Positions 1 through 9,269 of a stretch of DNA of 64,000 nt are shown here, piece after piece. Under the pieces are notes generated by a model. That model saw nothing but the letters and a program-made list of their open reading frames with translations. It made no database searches and was not told the origin of the DNA. The stretch covers positions 38,086-102,085 of the forward strand of contig JAHHHR010000029.1 in NCBI GenBank assembly GCA_019359245.1, read 5' to 3'. The translations under genes and the position numbers were made by a program. Origin of the DNA: Nostoc desertorum CM1-VF14 (GTDB lineage Bacteria; Cyanobacteriota; Cyanobacteriia; Cyanobacteriales; Nostocaceae). The stretch's first letter is position 1. Each line of letters opens with the position of its first letter.

Positions 1-3000
1 AACTCTAATGGTTTGTGTGTTTCTAATAATAAATATGTTAAGGATCAGTTAGGGCCAGATGGTGAACCCTTAGAAGGCATAATTGTAGTCAATGACGAAG
101 ACCACAAGCGCATACAGCAAAGAATTACAGAGTTAGAAGCACAAGGAATCGATGTTGATTTTATCGACCCAGCAGAAACCGAATCAGAACGCCAAGCACG
201 AGACTACGATGGTGACTGCATTGGTGTAGCAAGAGCTAGCTTATATCCCAATTTAACAGCAGAGGCAGAGCGAAGAAATTTTCCTCAAAACGCCTATTCG
301 CCCACGGTTAAGCTCAAAAAACAATCATTTTATTTGGAAGATGGAACCCAGCCCCCATTTGAAAAAATTGCTATCCACATGAGCGATAGCATCAGCGTGG
401 GCATAATCAACAATCAAGTGACAGCACTGGAAGCATTAGAATCAGAAATTGAGGTACTAAACACTTATGGGACTTTAGAACAAAAATCAGAATATTTAGA
501 GCAAGTATCTAGCCATTATCAAAGTTTATTTGAACAGGAATATGGCGAGAAGCCCAAACCAATTAGAGCAGAGTACAAGCCTTTCATGCAATCTGTTGTA
601 GCTCTAGCAGAGAATCCTAACAGAAGAAGAGAGATTATTCAGCAGGCGATGGATGTTAATCGCCTAATGTACCGAGAAATGATTGGTGAGGGATGTTATC
701 AAAACCAAATAGCGGTTGATTTATTCAAAAGTGCTAAAAAACCTGAGATGAATTTAATCAGGGAGAACAGCCGCTATTTGTATCGTGATGTTAATTATAT
801 TAAAGATAAAAAATCTTCGTCAGCTTATTTAAGCACAGGGATAACACCAAAGGGCTACTCACCAGTAGAATTATTAATTAGCCAAACCAATAAATATTTC
901 CAAGAATCACAGCTAGAATCACGTCCCATTGTCCAGTTTAAAGACTTGTTCAAAGGAGTAGAATTTACACCAAAGCAAAAATTTGCAGCGATCGCTGCTA
1001 AGTACGAGTTTGACCAGAAATTCAACGCTGCGGTTCGGATGTCCCAGCGGCGTGAAACTGAAAAAGGGCCATCCGCAATTGTGCAAACTCCACAGGGGGC
1101 GAAACTGGAAATTACCAATCTCACCCGTGAGGGGCATCCTCTGATTTGGAAAGCCCAAACGTTGAACATTCGCCTAGACGAAATACCAGAGAAATTCAGA
1201 AGTTTTGAACGCCCTCACCGATTATTAGCAGTTGCACAGATAGATGGTGAGATTGGGGAAGATGGAAAACCCGCTTACCGCAACCTGGGGACAGTTAGCC
1301 AACAATCTATGACTGACCACAACCTCAAGGCGGGGATGACCACGCAGGGAGCTAAACTATTAGAACTAAAACCAGAACTTACTAGAAGCCAAACTAAACT
1401 ACTCTATGCCTTGGCAAATGATGCGGCTCTCGCATTTTACACGAAGATCCCAGAGTCAGAAAAACTTGCATCCGCCGCCGCCGCTTGGAACATCTGTGCA
1501 TCTCGCCAGGATGAACTCGAAGTTGCAAGAAAAGAAAATGCAAACCCCCAAGCGATGTCTAGCGACAAGCCGCTCCGCGTCTACGCCAAAAAAGTTTCCA
1601 ATTTCGCCTTCGTTGCTTTCCCCAATGAGATTATTTCTCGCTTAGATAAATTACAATTTACCGAACCGAAGTTAGTCACACTTTTGAATGAAGCGAATCA
1701 ATTTTTGGGTCTAGACTGGAATCCCACCGAAAAACACCCGATAGAAATTAGAGCTAGTCACCACCCAGTCGGACATGAGCGCCATGTTTCCAGGCTAATG
1801 TTTGTCCAGGATAGTGACGGCGAATATAAGGAATTCGCCATGCTTGAAACCAGAACCGCACAGCTTCCCATTGGTACGAAAGCGCTCTCTTGTATGGTTG
1901 GGGTAGAACCTGCCACTGCCAAAGCAACTATTGGACTGCTAGGATTTGAGCCGGTTGAAATTACTATCCGTGAACTCAAGAACTTCTCTTATGTAGGACT
2001 TGTTTTTAATGCCGAATCGGTCAACTTAGAATTAGGCACTGTGCCGGTGACTGACAAAACAGTAAAAATCAAAATTGATGCTTTGACTCTGGGTGAGTTA
2101 GACAGTGATTCTGTCCAACAGTTAAAACAAATTGATTACCTGAAAAATGGTAATCGCCTGAAATTAAAGCTCACGTCAATTTCTGAAACTGGAGATCAAG
2201 CTTTTGTCCTGGGTGAATCTCCCAATGGTAATCTCCTGAAAATCAATAAAATTAACTTTTATGATTTTTCTGGTCAGACATTCAATGATCAAGATTACCG
2301 AAAACTGACTATCGAAACCTCAGCTTCTAAAACTAGAGATGCTGTATTTTTGAATGGTGAACCCTTGGGAGTGTTGCACTTTAAGAAAGACAAAGACGCG
2401 CTCAGACAACTTGGGCTACTCAAAACCGGACAACTTACACTCGCGCCTGCAATCATTGAAAGTAATTTCTCTGTTATTTGCGCTCAAATAGACCCTAATA
2501 CCGTTGAATATCCCCAGAAATGGACGAAGGAATTTCAGGCTTTTGGAACTCAATCAGTTAATCCTCAACAGCTGTATATGATTGATAGTAGTGCGAATAT
2601 TCTACATCATATTAAAGAGCGCCCTACTTTCTTATTTTCGACAGAATCAAACAAAAAACTTGGAGTCATGGGTTTGGCTGTTGACAACCAGAAAGCTGAT
2701 ACTGTAACTAAATGGTTAACTGCTCAAAAAGTTGAATGTCAGCAAGTACCAACAGAAGATGTTATCAGGGAAACTAAAAAAGGTCTAGCCGTATTTAACT
2801 TGGTTGATAGCTCCATCCCTGCTAAAACTTTGTCGAGCATGACCAAGAAGTTTGGAGGAATTATTGAGTCTACTCTTGAGTATCAGCAAAAAATTAGCTC
2901 TCTCACCACACGACCGCAGTTTTTGAAACCACCAGAACAAACAGCACAATCCCCACCTAACCAGTCTATAACTCCATTACTCTCCATTAATCCTTCTACA

Positions 3001-3510
3001 ACAGACATTATTAATAGTACAAAAACCGAACCTCTAGGTGTAGAGAAGCTCCTGACGGTTACTATTGATGACTTGAGAAATTGGTACAATGCCGCAGATA
3101 AGTTGGGTAAACCATTGGAGTACAAAAATCGGATTGTAGAAGTAGCGAACTCGTTTAAATCAGGGCAACCACTATCTTCAAAAGCCCTCTCTGCAATGAA
3201 TCAGGATACTACTCAACACCGAAGTCTTAGCCGACTGACTCAAATTGCTCAAAGGATTAGTCATGTTTTAGGAAAGCCATCACCTGATGGTTCTACTCAA
3301 GTAAGTGGGAAAGTTTATAATGTTAATTTTAATTCTGACTGCAAAAATTTAACTATAACACAGAAAAACGGAGATGTAATTTTAGCGGTGGTATCAGCTA
3401 AAGTACAGGTAAATCATGTTTCAGATGACGTTATTCAAGCTTTTGAAGCGGTTAATACAAAACTTGACCAAGCTCTATCCCCAGTCCGATCTGGTAGTAT
3501 GGAGTTATAA
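1..3510 (+). CDS. Large RNA-polymerase-like protein with DxDGD motif (5' end outside window)
   Basis: The frame is open from base 1, so the start and N-terminus lie before the window; about 1,169 residues are visible. Near the visible start is ARDYDGDCIGVARASL, which resembles the NADFDGD metal-binding loop of the RNA polymerase beta' double-psi beta-barrel and the DbDGD loop of single-chain polymerases (YonO, cellular RdRPs). The residues that follow (LYPNLTAEAE) also resemble the segment after NADFDGD in beta'. The remaining 1,000 residues are mixed alpha/beta with no other family I can name, ending in a Pro/Ser/Thr-rich linker and a small C-terminal domain. No signal peptide or membrane segment is visible. 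A single-chain polymerase or a polymerase-derived plasmid protein is an inference from this one motif; the other barrel would lie in the missing N-terminal part. Confidence 0.6.
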   Translation, partial: NSNGLCVSNNKYVKDQLGPDGEPLEGIIVVNDEDHKRIQQRITELEAQGIDVDFIDPAETESERQARDYDGDCIGVARASLYPNLTAEAERRNFPQNAYSPTVKLKKQSFYLEDGTQPPFEKIAIHMSDSISVGIINNQVTALEALESEIEVLNTYGTLEQKSEYLEQVSSHYQSLFEQEYGEKPKPIRAEYKPFMQSVVALAENPNRRREIIQQAMDVNRLMYREMIGEGCYQNQIAVDLFKSAKKPEMNLIRENSRYLYRDVNYIKDKKSSSAYLSTGITPKGYSPVELLISQTNKYFQESQLESRPIVQFKDLFKGVEFTPKQKFAAIAAKYEFDQKFNAAVRMSQRRETEKGPSAIVQTPQGAKLEITNLTREGHPLIWKAQTLNIRLDEIPEKFRSFERPHRLLAVAQIDGEIGEDGKPAYRNLGTVSQQSMTDHNLKAGMTTQGAKLLELKPELTRSQTKLLYALANDAALAFYTKIPESEKLASAAAAWNICASRQDELEVARKENANPQAMSSDKPLRVYAKKVSNFAFVAFPNEIISRLDKLQFTEPKLVTLLNEANQFLGLDWNPTEKHPIEIRASHHPVGHERHVSRLMFVQDSDGEYKEFAMLETRTAQLPIGTKALSCMVGVEPATAKATIGLLGFEPVEITIRELKNFSYVGLVFNAESVNLELGTVPVTDKTVKIKIDALTLGELDSDSVQQLKQIDYLKNGNRLKLKLTSISETGDQAFVLGESPNGNLLKINKINFYDFSGQTFNDQDYRKLTIETSASKTRDAVFLNGEPLGVLHFKKDKDALRQLGLLKTGQLTLAPAIIESNFSVICAQIDPNTVEYPQKWTKEFQAFGTQSVNPQQLYMIDSSANILHHIKERPTFLFSTESNKKLGVMGLAVDNQKADTVTKWLTAQKVECQQVPTEDVIRETKKGLAVFNLVDSSIPAKTLSSMTKKFGGIIESTLEYQQKISSLTTRPQFLKPPEQTAQSPPNQSITPLLSINPSTTDIINSTKTEPLGVEKLLTVTIDDLRNWYNAADKLGKPLEYKNRIVEVANSFKSGQPLSSKALSAMNQDTTQHRSLSRLTQIAQRISHVLGKPSPDGSTQVSGKVYNVNFNSDCKNLTITQKNGDVILAVVSAKVQVNHVSDDVIQAFEAVNTKLDQALSPVRSGSMEL

Positions 3511-3565
3511 ATGTGATGGCTGCGCCAACGAATTGGGTGAATGCAAAGAAATTCTTATTAATCAG

Positions 3566-3809
3566 CAATACCTTGGCCAATTTCCGAGGGTGAGTTGATG
3601 TATTAACTCACTTCTCTCGAAGGCTTGGCAAAAACCATAAGCCCTAAAAATTCCTTCAAGGTTGACTACAAAGTTTTTTAACATATTGCCTGTAGTATAA
3701 AGGGTTTGAGCGCCCAAGCTGCGAAGTCAAGCTAAATGCTCATGTATGAGTCATTTTGCCATTTTTTTTGTCAAAACTTTTGTAGGCTCTTATTTTGGCA
3801 AAGGTATTG
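3566..3809 (+). repeat. MITE-like element, copy A (244 bp)
   Basis: The element begins CAATACCTTGGCCAA and ends TTGGCAAAGGTATTG, giving near-perfect 15-bp terminal inverted repeats. The whole 244 bp matches, with point changes and a few indels, the reverse complement of 12963-13212. It carries no open reading frame. No exact target duplication is visible at this copy. It lies just after the large polymerase-like gene. Confidence 0.75.
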
Positions 3810-3910
3810 ATAGAGCGATCGCACAGCATGGAATGTGATCGCTCCAGTTGATTTTGGGTTAAGAGACTATTTATAAAGTAAATCAGAAGTTAGGATGTGT
3901 TATGGCTTTA

Positions 3911-3948
3911 GCCTAACGCACCGTGTTATGTGACGGTGCGTTAGGGGC
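3911..3948 (-). terminator. Strong hairpin after the EndoU-like gene
   Basis: GCCTAACGCACCG pairs with CGGTGCGTTAGGgGC across a 10-base loop, 12 bp past the stop of the minus-strand gene. It could act as its terminator. The TAACGCACC sequence is also typical of dispersed cyanobacterial palindromes, so it may be a REP copy; no long T-run follows. Confidence 0.5.
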
Positions 3949-3959
3949 TTAAATTATCT

Positions 3960-5243
3960 TTACTGCACACATGTAAAGTTGCTGCTATCAGGAGTAGCAT
4001 CAGGATAGAAAGTACGAACTCCCCCATTTCTTCTGACAAACACTGTTTTAAACGTATTACCCTGATCAGTTACAGTCAAATTACAAACAGTATTAGTGGA
4101 ACTAGTATTGGGGTTATTTTTATAAGCTAAAGCTGCTATAGAAAGAATTTCTTCAGCATTGAGAGTGTAGGCATAACCTTTGATAGAAGACTGAGAAGTA
4201 GAATTGCCGACTTTGACAATAGCACCAATGGTATAAATAGCATTGGGAACAACTTCTTCTCTGGATGTATTATTATTTAGTCGTCCAGCTAAACCCTTGG
4301 ATTGAAGTTCTAGATAACGACCAACAAAGTGCAACCCACCTATTGCACCTCCAGCAACAGGTTCTCCACAGAAAATATGATCAAAACCTTCTGCATTAAA
4401 CCAAACATTAGTCAAGTCAGCTAAGAAATCAGCATCAGAAGTGCGCCCCAAAACTAGATAGCCTCCTACATACTGCTTAACATTTGCTAAAACAGTAGGG
4501 TTATTTGTCATCATCGACTGGAAGTTAGAACGGCTGACAACTGTACCAGGTTGTCCACAAAGCTCGGTAACTGCGGTGTCAAAAGCATTCAGAGTTGGAG
4601 CAGTAGGAGTAACATCCGCTGGGCTGCCGTATGCTAGTCCAGATACAGGATTGTTTACACTATCAAAGAATGGCACAGAACCAGCAGGTAGAGAGGGGGA
4701 ACCAGAAGATCCATAATCGGTAATTACAATATCATCAATATTAGTTCTATTAGAAGTTCCATCTGTCTTACGGATTTCGCAACGAACTGTGCCAGAAAGA
4801 TTAGGTGTAAAAGTTGCTGTTTGAAGTGATGTAGAACTAGTTGTAACTGTTGAACCTACTGCTGTCCAAGACGTTCCGCTTGTAGTAGAACACCACAATC
4901 CCCATGTGGTGCTAGCATCACTACCATATTTAGTATGTTTGATTGTAACTGTGCCAGCGCCTGTAGTGCGATTGAATTTCATCGTCACCTTGCCATTATT
5001 ACGAATGCGAGTAGATTGCAACCCGCTTTTGACATCACTGGAAGTGTTGCCAATCAGAGCATCATCCAAATTCCAAACGCCTGTACTGAGGGTAACATCA
5101 GCCACAGCATAAGCTCCCTTCTGACCAGACTCAAACTCTTCTGAAGTTGTGGCGCTAATTGCTCGTAAGGAACAAATTGAAAGTAGAAAGACCGCTCCTC
5201 CTGCTACCTTCAATGGAAATGCTAATTTTAACATAATCAACAA
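3960..5243 (-). CDS. Secreted EndoU-like endoribonuclease with N-terminal beta-sandwich domain
   Basis: 427 residues. Residues 1-31 form a signal peptide (hydrophobic LKVAGGAVFLLSI, then AISA-T), so the protein is probably exported. Residues about 35-178 form a Ser/Thr-rich beta-sandwich with WNLDDALIG, TIKHTKYG and NIDDIVITDY, a module found on secreted bacterial nucleases. Residues about 185-427 look like an EndoU domain: GFDHIFCGE (His289) and GGLHFVGRYLE (His305) match the two catalytic-histidine motifs of XendoU (GFEHVF.GE and GFHNW.xFY). The catalytic Lys is not assigned; Lys344 and Lys355 are candidates. Met4 is an alternative start. The gene stands alone. EndoU enzymes cut RNA at uridines; a toxin or nutrient-scavenging role is open. 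Confidence 0.7.
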   Translation of the reverse strand: MLIMLKLAFPLKVAGGAVFLLSICSLRAISATTSEEFESGQKGAYAVADVTLSTGVWNLDDALIGNTSSDVKSGLQSTRIRNNGKVTMKFNRTTGAGTVTIKHTKYGSDASTTWGLWCSTTSGTSWTAVGSTVTTSSTSLQTATFTPNLSGTVRCEIRKTDGTSNRTNIDDIVITDYGSSGSPSLPAGSVPFFDSVNNPVSGLAYGSPADVTPTAPTLNAFDTAVTELCGQPGTVVSRSNFQSMMTNNPTVLANVKQYVGGYLVLGRTSDADFLADLTNVWFNAEGFDHIFCGEPVAGGAIGGLHFVGRYLELQSKGLAGRLNNNTSREEVVPNAIYTIGAIVKVGNSTSQSSIKGYAYTLNAEEILSIAALAYKNNPNTSSTNTVCNLTVTDQGNTFKTVFVRRNGGVRTFYPDATPDSSNFTCVQ

Positions 5244-5556
5244 AGTTAAATACTCAACTAACTACTAATTTAAAGTAGGTTGATTATCTATTGATTAAGC
5301 TATTCTTAAAACTATAATATTAAGTTTAAATTTTTAACTCCTTAAGTAATTTTATTTACTGAATTTATATAAACTAGAGCCAGTACTTTGCAACTAAAGA
5401 TAATGCACCTATTTCTAAATTGAAATCTTCTATATAATTAACAGTTTTATAATTAAGATTAAGTTGAGCGTCCAGTTTTAGGCGATGTTATGACCGCCCA
5501 GGCGATGGCGTAACCGTCCACCGGATACTGTTGGCGAAAGTATTACAAACGCATAA

Positions 5557-5658
5557 ACAAAAGTGTTACAACAGCGGCATGGGAAGGATTATGCAGATTA
5601 TGAATATGACGAGGATGAAGAGGAGTACGAAGATTATCAGGAAGAGGAAGAGGAATAA
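5557..5658 (+). pseudogene. Acidic C-terminal gene remnant
   Basis: Within the 476-bp gap between 5243 and 5720 a short frame ends in an extremely acidic tail (DYADYEYDEDEEEYEDYQ and five Glu, then TAA). It has no start codon and a stop 3 bp upstream. It reads like the 3' end of a lost gene. The rest of the gap holds a REP-like palindrome (about 5486-5525, CGATGGCGTAACCGTCC) and AT-rich DNA. Confidence 0.25.
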
Positions 5659-5719
5659 ACTGGTTTAGAGCAAAGCTCACCATATCCAGCTTTTGGTGGC
5701 TTTGCCATTCGCTACATTA

Positions 5720-6433
5720 TTAAACTTGGCTTGTGCGTAGAAGTTCAGCATACGCTGTCGCTGTATCTTTCATATATTGGTACTCTTCTCTAATTCTTTT
5801 ATACTTATTCTCAATAGCAAAGCCATCATTTGGAAGCAAATCCGGGTCATATTGTGCAACTTGTCTGCCAATCAAAAGTTCTCTAATAAAGCCAATATAG
5901 ACTTGTTGTAATTCTTCAGCTTTATCGAGTAAGTTCTCAATTTGAAATAATGCTTTTTTGTAAATTCCCTGTTGACTAGCATAAAATTCTGACGTAAGTA
6001 CTAAATCAAGTAAATTATTAATTTTGTGCCACTGCTTTCTTAAATTTAAAATTTCTGGTTCGACAAATTGAATATGCTCTTTAATTAGAAAAGCTAGTTG
6101 TCGAGCTACTTTGAGATTTGCTTTTTTATCGGGATCAATTTTATCTAAATCTGGAATACGTATAGATTGAAGATTATGCCAGGAATAAATGTACTCAATG
6201 CCTTCGGGTGTGAGCTTTGGGAAAATGACCTGGATTTTTCGATTCTCCTTAACCTTAAAAAAGATACCAAAGTTACCTAAAGGTAAATTCGGGTAACGAA
6301 TATCTGCTCCATCAACTTCCAGGACTAAATTACTTTTGATGCGCTTTATCTTTTGATTGGAATAGAAAACAAACCAATATCCGGCAAGGATTATTAAAAA
6401 AATTATAGTGATGCTTGTGATCATTAGAGCCAA
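5720..6433 (-). CDS. Hypothetical membrane-anchored helical protein
   Basis: 237 residues, no family recognised. Residues 5-25 (ITSITIIFLIILAGYWFVFY) form one N-terminal membrane anchor followed by a basic stretch (NQKIKRIK), which suggests a cytoplasmic body. Residues 35-110 are mixed and include IRYPNLPLGNFGIFFKVKEN; residues 110-235 are mostly amphipathic helix with possible coiled coil (ILNLRKQWHKINNLLDLVL; ENLLDKAEELQQVY). It stands alone between two intergenic regions with no operon partner. Confidence 0.6.
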   Translation of the reverse strand: MALMITSITIIFLIILAGYWFVFYSNQKIKRIKSNLVLEVDGADIRYPNLPLGNFGIFFKVKENRKIQVIFPKLTPEGIEYIYSWHNLQSIRIPDLDKIDPDKKANLKVARQLAFLIKEHIQFVEPEILNLRKQWHKINNLLDLVLTSEFYASQQGIYKKALFQIENLLDKAEELQQVYIGFIRELLIGRQVAQYDPDLLPNDGFAIENKYKRIREEYQYMKDTATAYAELLRTSQV

Positions 6434-6780
6434 TTTTGTGATTTATAAAATTATTGTTGAGACATTAGTTACCTCAAGTATCTCAAATTTGACATGATGA
6501 TGCCTTGGGCTGGGATCAGTTCAGTAGTATATAAATACTATCAAATAAGGATTATCAGCAGGCGTAATATCCACGCTTACGTTTTGCATTAAGGGTGATT
6601 GTATTTGCTACGGGCATAATATTTAACTCACTCCTGGCACCTATTACTGAAGCTTTCATCTGACTTTTCCCGTTAAGTCATGAAACAACGAAGCAGCAAG
6701 AGTTTCAGACTAGATTTTATTCTCAATAACTTAAGATTACTGACAATAAATTACGAGAGAATAGGACTTTGGGCTGAGGG

Positions 6781-6830
6781 AAAAGTCAAGCGTAGGCGCA
6801 GCCCGTCGTAGACATCGCTCAATCAAAGAG
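6781..6830. repeat. REP-like repeat unit
   Basis: Holds CAGCCCGTCGTAGACATCGC, which recurs exactly at 62229-62248. Its Cys-Gly-rich palindromic form is typical of dispersed cyanobacterial repeats. It lies in the 590-bp gene-free stretch 6434-7025, where I see no coding frame; GGGAAAAGTCAA is also repeated on both sides of it (about 6778 and 6836). Confidence 0.5.
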
Positions 6831-6920
6831 ATAACGGGAAAAGTCAAAAGCTTTCATCTGTTGTATAGAAAACGCTGGCAAAAATTTTAAGCTGACATTT
6901 AATAAACTGCATATCAAGCA

Positions 6921-6947
6921 AAGCCCTGGAATTTTACCAGGGCTTTT
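6921..6947. terminator. Hairpin after the ParR-like gene
   Basis: AAGCCCTGG pairs perfectly with CCAGGGCTT over a 7-base loop, about 80 bp beyond the stop of the minus-strand parM-parR pair. T-rich sequence follows on the plus side and a short T run on the minus side, so it may work in both directions. Confidence 0.55.
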
Positions 6948-7025
6948 AAATTAAAAGAGCTAAATGAGTCTAAAAAAGCTAGTGTATCGTTTAATTGACT
7001 TTTTCTTGAGTATGACCTCTGACGG

Positions 7026-7316
7026 TTACAAATCAAAATCAAGGCTGAATGTTTCCCCTGAAGAATCTTCTTCTTTCTCCTGTGCAAATGGAGTTGGAGT
7101 CCAAGAGGTGAGTTGGTTTGACTCAGTATTAATCGGAGTGTTTGCTATATGTTGTGCAGGTAATCCAGCCTTGATGAAAACAAAATAGCAATCAACTATA
7201 AAGTAAATCGTGTCCAGGTAACTTTTATCTAGTTTTTGCGATTCTGCAAATATGCGCTCTCGGTAATTATCTTTGAGGCGAACTTTTTCCGGTGCTAAGT
7301 CTTTTTTATCTACCAT
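7026..7316 (-). CDS. ParR-like partition adaptor, candidate
   Basis: 96 residues, starting 10 bp after the stop of the actin-like gene, so the two form one operon. Residues 8-50 (APEKVRLKDNYRERIFAESQ) could form a ribbon-helix-helix or short helical DNA-binding unit; the tail is acidic and ends SLDFDL. In type II partition operons a small DNA-binding ParR follows parM and links the filament to the parC centromere. Position, size and the C-terminal acidic tail fit that role. No motif proves it; the call rests mainly on context. Confidence 0.5.
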   Translation of the reverse strand: MVDKKDLAPEKVRLKDNYRERIFAESQKLDKSYLDTIYFIVDCYFVFIKAGLPAQHIANTPINTESNQLTSWTPTPFAQEKEEDSSGETFSLDFDL

Positions 7317-7326
7317 TGTTATAACT

Positions 7327-8286
7327 TTACTTAATAGATGTAGATGCTGGATTCTTGCTGCTAATGGTTTTTGCCATTTCTAAAAGCCCAGAGACATTGG
7401 CTTCTACCGGATTGTCCAGGATTTTGAAGCCGTTTTTCTCCAACAGCTTCTTAAATCCTGGTAAGAGGCAACCTCCACCAATCGCCCAGATTTCATCCCC
7501 TTGGTGCTTGGCATCCAATGTGAGATTCACCACTTTCTTCAAGTATTTTTCATACCAATCTTTTAAAGAAGTAGTGTATACATCTTTGATATCGATGTCA
7601 CGGCTGTACCTGGTATGCCCCATTTCCAAACAAAATCGAATTTTGGATGGATCTCCGATTTTTCCGCCATTTAAATGTTTCATTTTTTGGGAGATATCAT
7701 CGATGAGAACTTCTACACCTATGGGGTAGGCAGTGTGAACTTCTCGTTTCCCTTGGTTATAACGAGAATACAAGGTAGTACCATTGCCAAAGTCTAAAAT
7801 GGTTAATTTTTTGGGTAGTGGATGTCCAAACAATGCACCCATCCCCTCTAGTACAACTTTAAGCACTTCTACTTTCACATCTGATTGTTTGCCAGCAAGT
7901 ATTGGCTGATATTCTCCATTGAGTACTTTTTGTAATTCTTCAGCCAGACCGACATCATGTAAGCTGACGACTAATTTTAAGTGCCAAGCCTTACGGTGTG
8001 GTAGATGTGCCAATGCACCCAATAAAGTCAATAATGCGTTGTTGACTTTATTTTCATTATTGTCTGTGTTGCGGTCAAAATAATTTCCTGTACGGTAAGC
8101 TGACTCTCCAACTGTGTAAGCACTGCCGTTAAAAACTACACGTCCGGGAACATCTTCCATCTCGGCATTGGTTATATAGCTGGGGACGCGAACAACTTCA
8201 AAGCCATCGACTAAAAGTTTAAGGCTTCCGTAACCGTTATCGAAACCCGCAGGAAAAATTTTTTGTAAGGTGTGAATGTTTGACAT
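7327..8286 (-). CDS. parM: ParM/StbA-like actin-type plasmid segregation ATPase
   Basis: About 319 residues from Met at 8286 (an upstream Met at 8304 is less likely). The actin-fold nucleotide-binding motifs are visible: phosphate-1 AGFDNGYGSLKLLVDG, phosphate-2 LTILDFGNGTTLYSRY, and adenosine motif IWAIGGGCLLPGFKKLL. ParM proteins form dynamic filaments that push plasmid copies apart and are typically 320-350 residues. The ParR-like gene follows 10 bp downstream, and iterated ATATAGCCCC repeats lie 150-270 bp upstream, where the parC centromere and promoter of such loci sit. Confidence 0.8.
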   Translation of the reverse strand: MSNIHTLQKIFPAGFDNGYGSLKLLVDGFEVVRVPSYITNAEMEDVPGRVVFNGSAYTVGESAYRTGNYFDRNTDNNENKVNNALLTLLGALAHLPHRKAWHLKLVVSLHDVGLAEELQKVLNGEYQPILAGKQSDVKVEVLKVVLEGMGALFGHPLPKKLTILDFGNGTTLYSRYNQGKREVHTAYPIGVEVLIDDISQKMKHLNGGKIGDPSKIRFCLEMGHTRYSRDIDIKDVYTTSLKDWYEKYLKKVVNLTLDAKHQGDEIWAIGGGCLLPGFKKLLEKNGFKILDNPVEANVSGLLEMAKTISSKNPASTSIK

Positions 8287-8400
8287 AGGCTCCAAGTAAT
8301 ACACTTTAATTTGTGAAAATTATCTGTTCAGAGGATTTGGAGAAGCAGAGGTAGAGAAGAATAAAATAACTCCCCCTTTTTCTCCAGCCTCAAGAGCTTA

Positions 8401-8556
8401 TCATATCCCCTTGGGGGCTAAGTGGGGTACAAAATTTCAGACAGTCAAATATAACCTATATAGCCCCTACACAGGTGCTATATAGGGGTCAAAATGTCAC
8501 AAAAGTACTGAACTATTATTGGGGTATATATAGCCCCCATATAGCCCCCACATAGA
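8401..8556. repeat. Iterated ATATAGCCCC repeats, candidate parC centromere/operator
   Basis: Four copies of a (C/T)ATATAGCCCC unit occur in about 100 bp: 8455-8467, 8477-8488 (inverted), 8521-8537 (palindromic GGGG-TATATATAG-CCCC) and 8538-8548. A related CCCTTGGGGGC lies at 8407-8417. The cluster is in the 400-bp gap upstream of the actin-like gene. ParR-type adaptors bind such iterated sites and repress the promoter. Binding is inferred. Confidence 0.6.
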
Positions 8557-8702
8557 ATTTTTGAAATCTTTTTTATCAACGCAGCAAAAATTAATTTAGA
8601 TCATCGTTGACTTTTTGATTTATACTTTACTGTCAATTTTTTGTTGAAAAGCAATTCAGTTTTGATCTTTAACTTCTTGCTGACTAAGTAACGAGTGCGT
8701 TA

Positions 8703-9218
8703 TTACTTGCTTACAGGTTCAGCTTTCTCAACTGAATTATCATTCACACCCAAAGTTAATTCCAAAGGAATTTTTTGGGGGTAAGCTTTTACTACTTGCC
8801 GATAAACATCATAATTAGTAGGTAGGGTCTGCTGAGAATTACCCACTCCATAGGTCAGTTTGTACTTTACATCTTTGATTAATTCAGGTTTGCCTGCCTC
8901 TTCTTGAGGTCTTTTACGTTGTTCAACTTCATCAACACTTGGTCGCGGCGGTAAAGTAGGCCACCATAACCCTCGGTCATCTGGCCCAACTACTGCTCCT
9001 GGCGGTTTCAATCCATTCCTATTCAACATTGAAGTATTCGCAAAAGTTTCAATGCGTGGCTGTGGTTGACTAGTTAGATCATTGGCATATTTAACTTGCC
9101 AGGTGTAACTGGTGAGTGCTGTAGCTTCATACTGTTCAGCAGTAATAGTGCTGCAACTAGTTAGTGTCAATGCCGTTAGTGCAGTTATTATTGAGGGTAA
9201 AAATCTCAGCTTTTGCAT
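8703..9218 (-). CDS. Small lipoprotein, unknown function
   Basis: 171 residues from Met at 9218; this start places MQKLRFLPSIITALTALTL directly before the lipobox LTSC, so the mature protein would begin with a lipidated Cys. An upstream Met at 9269 would add 17 residues in front of the signal and is less likely. The mature part is Pro-rich (GLWWPTLPPRPS) and mixed alpha/beta. It lies directly after the zinc-ribbon protein at 9270, so the two are probably co-transcribed. No family is recognised; such lipoproteins sit near conjugation genes on some cyanobacterial plasmids, but no conjugation gene is seen here. Confidence 0.65.
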   Translation of the reverse strand: MQKLRFLPSIITALTALTLTSCSTITAEQYEATALTSYTWQVKYANDLTSQPQPRIETFANTSMLNRNGLKPPGAVVGPDDRGLWWPTLPPRPSVDEVEQRKRPQEEAGKPELIKDVKYKLTYGVGNSQQTLPTNYDVYRQVVKAYPQKIPLELTLGVNDNSVEKAEPVSK

Positions 9219-9269
9219 TATCAATCGTAAATATCTCTTACTAATCACTTTTGAAGAGGGAGTGTGCAA

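Noticed and set aside
855..1169. Minus-strand open frames inside the large polymerase-like gene (also 1758-1979, 2883-3125)
   Set aside because: They lie opposite a clearly coding frame and lack ribosome binding sites or recognisable motifs.
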